Source: CBDDLJ01 sp965230635 | Lineage (GTDB): Bacteria > Pseudomonadota > Gammaproteobacteria > UBA1113 | NCBI GenBank assembly: GCA_965230635.1 | Contig: CBDDLJ010000004.1 | Span: 1-31,694, forward strand | Reading direction: 5' to 3' | Length of the DNA stretch: 31,694 nt | Shown: piece by piece, positions 26,183 through 31,694 of the stretch | How positions within the stretch are numbered: the stretch's first letter is position 1 | How the letters are laid out: each line of letters opens with the position of its first letter | Program-made: the position numbers and the translations under genes | The notes under the pieces: generated by a model | Databases searched by the model: none | Told to the model about the DNA's origin: nothing | The model's input: only the letters and a program-made list of their open reading frames with translations

Positions 26183-28126
26183 ATGACAGAGACGAAACAC
26201 AGTTTTCAGGCAGAAGTGAAACAATTGTTACACTTAGTAACTCATTCACTTTATAGCAATAAAGAAATCTTTTTGCGAGAGTTAGTATCAAATGCGTCAG
26301 ATGCGATGGATAAATTACGATTCTTAGCGATTAGCAACAGCGGATTATTAGAAGATAATAGCGAATTAAAAATACAAATTGATGTAGATAAAGAGGCCAA
26401 GACGATTACGCTGTCGGATAACGGTATTGGTATGAATGCAGAGGATGTTGTCAAACATTTAGGGACCATTGCGCATTCTGGAACAAGCGAATTTCTGAAA
26501 AAATTAACCGGCGATGAAGCAAAAGATAGTCAAATGATAGGACAATTTGGTGTTGGTTTTTATTCATCATTTATTGTTGCAGATAAAGTGACTGTCTTAT
26601 CACGAAAAGCAGGTGAGGCTGCTGATAAAGGGGTGCGATGGCAGTCTGATGGCAGTGGTGAATTTAGTGTAGAGGCTATTAATAAACCAAGTCGTGGAAC
26701 GCAAATTATTCTCCATATGAAGGCTGGCGAAGAGGAATTTCTAGATGATTGGAAAGTTCGTAGTGTTGTAACCAAATACTCCGATCATATTTCTTTTCCT
26801 GTTGAGATGAAAGAAGAAATCACGGTAGAGAGTGATGAAGACGCAGAGGGTGAAACATCGGCTGAAGCGAAAGATGAAAAAAAAGAAAAGAAGAAAGAAG
26901 TTGCTTATGAATATAAAGCTGTTAATAAGGCAAAGGCATTGTGGGCTACGCCAAAAAATCAAATTAAAAAAGAAGAATATGAAGAGTTTTATAAGCATAT
27001 TTCTCATGACTTTGAAGTACCTTTGTTATGGGGACACAATCGTGTTGAAGGTAAAACAGAATATGTGAGCTTACTCTATATCCCTAAACATGCACCATTT
27101 GATTTGTGGAATCGTGATACGCCACGTGGATTAAAGCTTTATGTTAAACGTGTATTCATCATGGATGATGCTGAGCAACTATTACCGCTGTATCTGCGTT
27201 TTGTCAAAGGGGTTATTGATTCTAGTGACCTGCCTTTAAATGTCTCGCGTGAATTACTGCAAAATAATCGCATCATTGAGACAATTCGTTCTGCAACAGC
27301 GAAACGTGTATTAAATATGCTAGAAAAAATGGCGAAAGATGATAAAGAAAAATATGCCATATTCTGGGAGCAATTTGGTCAAGTTATAAAAGAAGGACCT
27401 GGCGAAGATGCTAGCAATAAAGAGCAAATTGCCAAGTTGTTACGTTTTGCAACGACAGCATCAGAATCAGAGAAACAAGATGTATCGCTTGATGATTATA
27501 TTAGTCGACTAAAAGAAGAGCAGGAGCATATTTTTTATATTACAGCGGAAAGTTATGCTGCTGCTAAGCACAGCCCGCATTTGGAAATATTTAAAAAGAA
27601 GGGCATTGAAGTGCTGTTATTATCTGACAAAGTAGATGAGTGGTTAACTTCTCATTTGACAGAGTATGGCGGTAAAACCTTTAAGTCTGTTGCCAAAGGT
27701 GATTTAGACTTAGGGAAACTAGAAGATGAAGCGGAGAAAGAAGAACAAAAGAAAGTTGAAACAGAATTTTCAGATTGTGTTGAGCGCATGAAGAAAGTGT
27801 TAGGTGAGAAAGTGAAAGACGTAAAAGTTACGCATCGCTTAACAGACTCCCCATCTTGTGTTGTCTCTGATAGTTATGATATGGGTAATAACATCCAGCG
27901 TATGTTAAAAGCAGCCGGTCAAGCTGTGCCGGAAACCAAGCCTATTTTGGAAGTTAATCCGGAACATACTATTTCATTAAAATTGAAAGAAATTAATGAT
28001 GATAACAAATTCTCAGACTGGACACATTTGTTGCTAGAGCAGGCTATTTTAGCTGAGGGTGGCCAATTGGATGATCCTGCTAAATTTGTTAGCCGTATGA
28101 ATCAACTATTATTAGAAGCCAGTTAA
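26183..28126 (+). CDS. htpG: Molecular chaperone HtpG (bacterial Hsp90)
   Basis: A dimeric ATP-dependent chaperone of the GHKL family. The N-terminal ATP-binding motifs are all present: ELVSNASDAMDKLRF, DNGIGM, GTIAHSGTSEF, QFGVGFYSSF. The middle domain has the catalytic-arginine loop region around PLNVSRELLQNN. The length is 647 residues from the ATG at 26183, supported by AAGGAG nine bases upstream; the longer frame from 26132 has no such site. Between the N-terminal and middle domains (about residues 216-243) is a highly charged Asp/Glu then Lys linker (EKKEKKKE), longer than in E. coli and reminiscent of eukaryotic Hsp90. Controlled by the sigma-32 promoter at 26082 and ended by a strong terminator. 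Confidence 0.97.
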   Translation: MTETKHSFQAEVKQLLHLVTHSLYSNKEIFLRELVSNASDAMDKLRFLAISNSGLLEDNSELKIQIDVDKEAKTITLSDNGIGMNAEDVVKHLGTIAHSGTSEFLKKLTGDEAKDSQMIGQFGVGFYSSFIVADKVTVLSRKAGEAADKGVRWQSDGSGEFSVEAINKPSRGTQIILHMKAGEEEFLDDWKVRSVVTKYSDHISFPVEMKEEITVESDEDAEGETSAEAKDEKKEKKKEVAYEYKAVNKAKALWATPKNQIKKEEYEEFYKHISHDFEVPLLWGHNRVEGKTEYVSLLYIPKHAPFDLWNRDTPRGLKLYVKRVFIMDDAEQLLPLYLRFVKGVIDSSDLPLNVSRELLQNNRIIETIRSATAKRVLNMLEKMAKDDKEKYAIFWEQFGQVIKEGPGEDASNKEQIAKLLRFATTASESEKQDVSLDDYISRLKEEQEHIFYITAESYAAAKHSPHLEIFKKKGIEVLLLSDKVDEWLTSHLTEYGGKTFKSVAKGDLDLGKLEDEAEKEEQKKVETEFSDCVERMKKVLGEKVKDVKVTHRLTDSPSCVVSDSYDMGNNIQRMLKAAGQAVPETKPILEVNPEHTISLKLKEINDDNKFSDWTHLLLEQAILAEGGQLDDPAKFVSRMNQLLLEAS

Positions 28127-28149
28127 TTTTATAAGCGAGTTGGCGATAT

Positions 28150-28185
28150 AAAAGGCCAAGTAATCTGCTTGGCCTTTTATTTTTT
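28150..28185. terminator. Bidirectional intrinsic terminator between htpG and phhB
   Basis: Stem AAAAGGCCAAG/CTTGGCCTTTT, loop TAATCTG, followed by ATTTTTT. The A-run on the left makes it usable for the convergent phhA-phhB transcript as well. Confidence 0.9.
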
Positions 28186-28267
28186 CTGGCAAGCGTTGTA
28201 ATTTTATTAAAGCTTACGGTATATTATTGGCACGGTAAGCTCATAGTAGAATTTGCCAGTTCATTTT

Positions 28268-28621
28268 TTAATTTCTAGCAAACTCACAGCTAAATAATTT
28301 TTCAACTTTCTTAGCACAAATAAAATCGTTTTCAGATAATCCTTGTATGGCATGCGTACTATATCGAACTAAGCAATAATTATAACTAACATTCAAATCA
28401 GGGTGATGATCTTCATGGTGTGAAATCCAAGCGATAGCATTAACAAAAGCCATAGTATGGTAGTAATTTTTAAAGGTGAATTTGCATTGAATTTCATTAT
28501 GATTGTCATTCACTTGCCAACTTTCCGATAATTTTTTCATGTGCAATAAAATATCTTCTTTTGATAAGGGTTGAACACCGCCTTCGCAAGGAATACAACG
28601 TTTTTTTGATAAGTCAGACAT
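28268..28621 (-). CDS. phhB: Pterin-4a-carbinolamine dehydratase
   Basis: Recycles the 4a-hydroxy-tetrahydropterin formed by phenylalanine hydroxylase. The family motif EDHHPDLNVSYN (about residues 70-81), with the two active-site histidines H72 and H73, is intact. Its 117 residues are normal. The N-terminus carries a short Cys motif (KKRCIPCEGG) often seen in bacterial members. ATG at 28621 has GGAGA eleven bases upstream. It follows phhA by 21 bp on the same strand and works in the same step, so the two form an operon. Confidence 0.93.
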   Translation of the reverse strand: MSDLSKKRCIPCEGGVQPLSKEDILLHMKKLSESWQVNDNHNEIQCKFTFKNYYHTMAFVNAIAWISHHEDHHPDLNVSYNYCLVRYSTHAIQGLSENDFICAKKVEKLFSCEFARN

Positions 28622-28642
28622 AGTAATAAAATCTCCAAGTAA

Positions 28643-29461
28643 TTAACAACGCAATAACATTTTTTCTTCTTCCGTTAGTGGAAAATGAGCTGGAAAATCA
28701 CCTAATTGCTGATAGTTTTCCAGTAAGTCATGTATATTACCATTTTGAGTTGAGTTAAATAATTGTTCAAAGCTCTCAATAGCATAGTAAATCGTTTGCA
28801 ACATGTCGATGCGATAGCGAGTGCGCAAGGCGTCAAGGCCATTCGCATAAGGTCGTCGCTCAGGGATATTGCTTTCAACCGCATAAATAGTTTCTTCTTT
28901 TGAGGATAAAATGCCACCGCCATAACATTTATAGCCGTCATTTGTTTTGATCAAACCAAACTCAATAGTAAACCAATATAAGCGAGCAAGTAATTCACGT
29001 TCTTTTTCATTCGCTTTCAACGCGATAGTACCGTATTCTTGCATGAAATCTGCACAGATTGGATCGGTTAATAGTGGGCAATGGCCAAAAAACTCATGGA
29101 AAATATCCGGTTCTTGTAAATAATCTAATTCATCGCGCCGTCTGATAAAGGTTGCTGCTGGAAATTGTCGTTTTGAAAGTAGTGTGAAGAATTCATCCAC
29201 ATGAATTAATGCCTCAACTGGAGAAACTGTCCAGCCAGTCGCTTTTGATAGGGCGGCATTCATTTCATAGGGTTGTGGAATATGATCTATGGGCATATTG
29301 AGAATATCTAATCCACGTAAAAATTCGTCGCAAGCACGTTTTTCAACGGTATCCATTTGGCGAGTGATTAAATCATGCCAGACACTGTTTTCTTCGTCAG
29401 TATAAGGAATCACGCCATCGGCATTTGGTTTTTTTGCTACATATTTACTGGCATGTTCCAT
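28643..29461 (-). CDS. phhA: Phenylalanine 4-monooxygenase
   Basis: A tetrahydropterin- and iron-dependent hydroxylase turning phenylalanine into tyrosine. The facial triad is readable: His122 and His127 (DIFHEFFGHCPLL) and Glu167 (FTIEFGL). Length, 272 residues, matches the single-domain bacterial enzyme without a regulatory ACT domain. ATG at 29461 starts MEHASKYVAKKP; the ribosome site is weak (GAGGG 14 bases upstream). Co-transcribed with phhB. In Legionella the orthologous enzyme supports pigment formation and tyrosine supply; the same role here is inference. Confidence 0.95.
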   Translation of the reverse strand: MEHASKYVAKKPNADGVIPYTDEENSVWHDLITRQMDTVEKRACDEFLRGLDILNMPIDHIPQPYEMNAALSKATGWTVSPVEALIHVDEFFTLLSKRQFPAATFIRRRDELDYLQEPDIFHEFFGHCPLLTDPICADFMQEYGTIALKANEKERELLARLYWFTIEFGLIKTNDGYKCYGGGILSSKEETIYAVESNIPERRPYANGLDALRTRYRIDMLQTIYYAIESFEQLFNSTQNGNIHDLLENYQQLGDFPAHFPLTEEEKMLLRC

Positions 29462-29501
29462 TTTATTCTATTGGCCCTCAAGCTTATGTTTAAATAATAG
29501 C

Positions 29502-29530
29502 ATAATAACGAAAGCGTGTATGCAAATCAA
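29502..29530 (-). promoter_or_regulatory. phhA-phhB promoter
   Basis: On the minus strand: TTGATT (29530-29525), 17-bp spacer, TATTAT (29507-29502), about 40 bp before the phhA ATG. Confidence 0.55.
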
Positions 29531-29538
29531 AATATTAC

Positions 29539-29566
29539 TTGCATATATAAAATATGCTGCTAAGAT
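29539..29566 (+). promoter_or_regulatory. Possible promoter of the minor pseudopilin operon
   Basis: TTGCAT (29539-29544), 16-bp spacer, TAAGAT (29561-29566), 27 bp before the GTG of the PilV-like gene. It is divergent from and adjacent to the phhA promoter. Confidence 0.35.
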
Positions 29567-29593
29567 TATTTTTTATGGTGGTGGAATTATTGC

Positions 29594-29755
29594 GTGAAAA
29601 AAAAATATAGCGGGTTTTCCCTATTCGAAGTGCTTATTACACTATTTATTTTTAGTGTTTCACTGCTGGGATTGATGCAGCTGCAATTGCATAGTTGGCA
29701 GCAAATTCGCGATATTCACCTACTGCAAATGAATATGACCAATGATGAACGTTAA
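29594..29755 (+). CDS. pilV: Very short PilV-like type IV pilin protein
   Basis: A 53-residue product from a GTG start with the class III (prepilin) signal: a basic leader KKKYSG, cleavage after Gly7, then FSLFEVLITLFIFSVSLLGL with Glu at +5 of the mature protein. Normal PilV proteins have about 130-180 residues with a globular C-terminal domain; here only the N-terminal assembly helix is present. The stop lies inside the start of the PilW-like gene (14-bp overlap), so no room remains for a lost domain before the next gene. It may be an internal deletion product. It could still be processed by PilD, but function is doubtful. Confidence 0.7.
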   Translation: MKKKYSGFSLFEVLITLFIFSVSLLGLMQLQLHSWQQIRDIHLLQMNMTNDER

Positions 29756-30605
29756 GCACTCAAAAGGCATTAGTTTAATCGAGTTATTGCTTGCCATGAG
29801 CTTAAGCGCCATGGTTTCTCTTGCAGTGTATCAATTATTTTTCTTGGCACAGCGACAATTTGGTTATTATGTTGCCTTATGTCATTTACAAGAGCGCCGT
29901 CAAATTGTTAGTCAATTATTCAGTGCTATGGTGCGCCAAGCAGGTTATAGTGGTTGTCTGGCGTGGCAAAGTCGTTATAAAGAAGCATTTATTAATATTT
30001 TATCAGCAAATGCTGAATTGCCAGGGAAACCGTCAATGATGATATTGGATAGTCATAGCGATATTGTTTATTTAGCGCGTTACTCACTAGAAACAGGCAA
30101 GTTACTTGAGCGTGTTGGGCGGGCGCACCATATTGCTGTCAGCGCGCAACCTCATTTTAAAAAAAATGATTTACTGGTAATACATGATTGTGAAAAACAA
30201 CAGCATTTTATCGTTGATGCTGTCAAACAAGATTCAAATAGCCAAATACTATCTGTCAATAAAACATTAAAAAGTTTTTCCAAAGCAGCCACTGTCAATT
30301 CTTTACAGACATTTTATTGGGTGGTGGCAGATACACAACGAAAGAACCAAACAGGAAGGCCTATTTATGCATTATATTTGTATTCTAGTATCAATGGTTG
30401 GCAAGAAGTGATTCAAGGAGTTTATCAACTGAAAGCCAAGTTTCAACAGACGGCAAAAGGAAAGATGTTTCGTCTTACGTTACTATTGGCAAGTGATGAG
30501 GAAATTTTGCAGCAGCCACAAGATAATATGCCATCACTTGCTTTTCAAGATAGGCGTTTTTATCAATTTTTGCACTTACATATTCCCTTGTTGAATTGGC
30601 AATGA
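29742..30605 (+). CDS. pilW: PilW-like minor pseudopilin
   Basis: A 287-residue minor pseudopilin of type IV pili. The prepilin signal is clear: leader MMNVKHSKG cleaved before ISLIELLLAM, with Glu +5, then a hydrophobic helix. The remainder holds several Cys (SGCLAWQ, HDCEKQQ) and resembles PilW in layout (RQAGYSGCL early in the body is a family feature). Two adjacent ATGs (29742 and 29745) can start it. It overlaps the preceding PilV-like gene and the following PilX-like gene (ATGA). Minor pseudopilins prime pilus assembly at the inner membrane together with PilY1, which is absent here. Confidence 0.82.
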   Translation: MMNVKHSKGISLIELLLAMSLSAMVSLAVYQLFFLAQRQFGYYVALCHLQERRQIVSQLFSAMVRQAGYSGCLAWQSRYKEAFINILSANAELPGKPSMMILDSHSDIVYLARYSLETGKLLERVGRAHHIAVSAQPHFKKNDLLVIHDCEKQQHFIVDAVKQDSNSQILSVNKTLKSFSKAATVNSLQTFYWVVADTQRKNQTGRPIYALYLYSSINGWQEVIQGVYQLKAKFQQTAKGKMFRLTLLLASDEEILQQPQDNMPSLAFQDRRFYQFLHLHIPLLNWQ

Positions 30606-31084
30606 AAAAACAAGCAGGAGCGATTTTGCTCGTGAGTTTGATAGTGGTATTGTTAGTGACGATATTAACAGTTACTTTAGCGCAATTAATACAGTTACAA
30701 TGGCACATGTTAAATAGTGTGCGTCAAAGTGAGCAATTACTTAGCGCTGTTATTGAAACAGCGCGGGGCGTTGAGCAAGCCCTGTTACAGAAAAAAACCA
30801 TTAAAAAGCAATCAATTCAAAAGCAAGATATTCATATTGATTTTAGCTTAGAAAAGTTACCCATAGCTCCTTGTCTACAAATCATTGTCTTAGCGCGAAA
30901 AGATAATGCGTTGCTGAAAAAGGGGGTCGAGTTATATCGCTTAATACTAGTCGCTAGCAACTCTTACTTTCAACATAAACGTATTCAACTGTCTATAGCA
31001 GTACCCGCTAACGTGCCAATTGACTGTTTAGATGGTTATCGTACAGTCAATTTAGGATGGCAAAGCTGGCTAGAGCTTGATTAA
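30602..31084 (+). CDS. pilX: PilX-like pilus assembly protein
   Basis: A 160-residue protein starting at the ATG at 30602 inside the PilW stop. It has a short basic leader (MKKQAG), then one hydrophobic helix (AILLVSLIVVLLVTILTVTLAQ). The usual Glu +5 is missing, which is common in PilX-type proteins. The body has two Cys (APCLQI, IDCLDG), probably a disulfide. The assignment rests on position after PilW and on the N-terminal pattern; body similarity is weak. In related genomes pilY1 and pilE follow; here the operon ends and mobile-element debris begins. Confidence 0.65.
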   Translation: MKKQAGAILLVSLIVVLLVTILTVTLAQLIQLQWHMLNSVRQSEQLLSAVIETARGVEQALLQKKTIKKQSIQKQDIHIDFSLEKLPIAPCLQIIVLARKDNALLKKGVELYRLILVASNSYFQHKRIQLSIAVPANVPIDCLDGYRTVNLGWQSWLELD

Positions 31085-31096
31085 AGAGTGGTGTGT

Positions 31097-31116
31097 TTAT
31101 AGCGATTCCCTATATT
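31097..31116 (+). repeat. Single end of the MITE-like family
   Basis: TTATAGCGATTCCCTATATT matches the end of copy 2 (TTATAGCGGTTCCCTCTATT) at 18 of 20 positions. No partner end was found in the next 600 bp. It begins 13 bp after the PilX-like stop and may mark an old insertion boundary. Confidence 0.5.
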
Positions 31117-31184
31117 TCGAAGATGTTGCACGTACCCACAGGCGCAACAGCTGTAATTTTTTTAACTATGAGGTTAATGACTCT

Positions 31185-31289
31185 CTATAAATTATTGGTT
31201 GGTGGTCTTGACATGGGGGTCACTTTACTCAAAGCGGCCATCGCAACCTTGAATTTGAATTGTGCGCTTCGTGGTTTCTTTATGCTCAT
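31185..31289 (-). pseudogene. Possible fragment of an IS3-type transposase OrfA
   Basis: On the minus strand an ATG at 31289 with GGGAG upstream opens MSIKKPRSAQFKFKVAMAAL, which resembles the start of IS3-family OrfA (KK.R.S..FKFKVALAA). After about 22 residues the similarity ends and a stop follows at 31185. No helix-turn-helix continuation or OrfB is visible. The identification rests on this short N-terminus only. Confidence 0.4.
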
Positions 31290-31444
31290 ATTTGCTCCCA
31301 TTTCAATGATGGAAGTTAATTATACACTCTTTAAAAATTAAATCACTGGGCTAAATTATGGGGGGCAGTATAGTTTAGGGCCTTGAAAAAGTTTCAAAAT
31401 ACGTTTTCATAGGAAAATGATGATTTTAACAGGAGCGTAATGCG

Positions 31445-31694
31445 GTGACATTAGACGAAGCCCTTGAAGTAATTAGAGACGGCACTGAAACGTCGATTGA
31501 CCTTGAGGCCAATGACATCAAGGAGGCGGAAGCAACCGCCATCGCCGAGGCATTAACAAGCAATCAAACACTGACATCGATTGACCTTGGGTACAATCAC
31601 ATCACGGCTGCAGGAGCAACCGCCATTGCCGAGGCATTAACAAGCAATCAAACACTGACATCGATTGACCTTGGGTACAATCACATCACGGCTG
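31445..31694 (+). CDS. Leucine-rich-repeat protein, 3' end outside window
   Basis: The start is a GTG at 31445 with AGGAG nine bases upstream; an ATG at 31440 hits a stop after two codons. The product begins MTLDEALEVIRDGTETSIDL and goes directly into RNase-inhibitor-type leucine-rich repeats of 28 residues (AIAEALTSNQTLTSIDLGYN, HITAAGAT). At least two are identical, and the frame is open at the right edge. There is no signal peptide. Repeats of this type are eukaryote-like and in intracellular bacteria are often effectors, but secretion cannot be shown here. The composition looks more GC-rich than the flanking DNA, suggesting transfer. Confidence 0.85.
   Translation, partial: MTLDEALEVIRDGTETSIDLEANDIKEAEATAIAEALTSNQTLTSIDLGYNHITAAGATAIAEALTSNQTLTSIDLGYNHITA
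31551..31694 (+). repeat. Near-identical 84-bp coding repeats, cut by the window edge
   Basis: Bases 31551-31610 and 31635-31694 are identical over 60 nt, with a period of 84 bp (28 codons). A more diverged unit precedes them (31484-31550). The second copy runs into the right edge, so more copies are likely. Confidence 0.9.

Noticed and set aside
26741..27068. Low-complexity frames on both strands within htpG
   Set aside because: Shadows of the A-rich charged linker of htpG.
31093..31341. 82-codon plus-strand frame after the PilX-like gene
   Set aside because: No family resemblance, no ribosome site, starts over a MITE-like end, and the opposite strand gives a more protein-like transposase start.

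Overview
The window reads as an AT-rich gammaproteobacterial chromosome. The gene order tig-clpP-clpX-lon-hupB-tRNA-Val-tRNA-Asp-ppiD, the tRNA cluster Pro-Arg-His-Lys-Leu in front of tig, encoded CCA ends and lpxH next to gltX-cysS all fit Gammaproteobacteria. The AT bias, repeat-rich proteins at both edges and broken housekeeping genes suggest a host-associated lineage such as Legionellales (Coxiella/Legionella/Berkiella-like). That placement is inference from gene content; I cannot assign a species.

Layout. (1) 1-1286: 3' part of a protein made of eight 35-residue HEAT-like repeats, followed by a long AT-rich hairpin. (2) 1430-3645, minus strand: a classical SDR oxidoreductase and two unrecognised proteins. 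(3) 3904-8391: lpxH (minus), gltX-cysS (plus, overlapping) and folD (minus, abutting cysS). (4) 8515-9294: five tRNAs. (5) 9331-15266: tig, clpP, clpX and lon. The first three carry five single-base frameshifts in total while lon is intact. (6) 15528-16030: hupB, tRNA-Val, tRNA-Asp and a terminator. (7) 16414-22593: ppiD, then a peptide-type ABC importer operon (binding protein plus two permeases, no ATPase here). (8) 22735-25941: a phosphodiester glycosidase-family protein, glutaminase, a TetR regulator and a CBS-domain protein. (9) 26183-29461: htpG behind a near-consensus sigma-32 promoter, then phhA-phhB on the minus strand. (10) 29594-31084: a short minor-pseudopilin operon (53-residue PilV-like, PilW-like, PilX-like). 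(11) 31085 to the end: degraded mobile-element sequence and the start of a leucine-rich-repeat protein with near-identical 84-bp repeats.

Two short non-coding elements of one family with long inverted repeats (MITE-like, 162 and 168 bp) lie at 16068-16229 and 22568-22735. A lone end lies near 31097 and a degraded half near 23530. The 22568 copy supplies the last codons and the stop of the upstream permease gene and ends on the stop codon of the convergent gene.

The main observation is the clustered frame disruption of trigger factor and ClpXP. The sequence on both sides of each indel is still well conserved, so this is either very recent loss of one proteostasis branch (Lon and HtpG remaining) or a local sequence-quality problem. 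I found no obviously new enzyme system. The least explained items are the two edge repeat proteins, the two unrecognised minus-strand genes and the MITE-like family.
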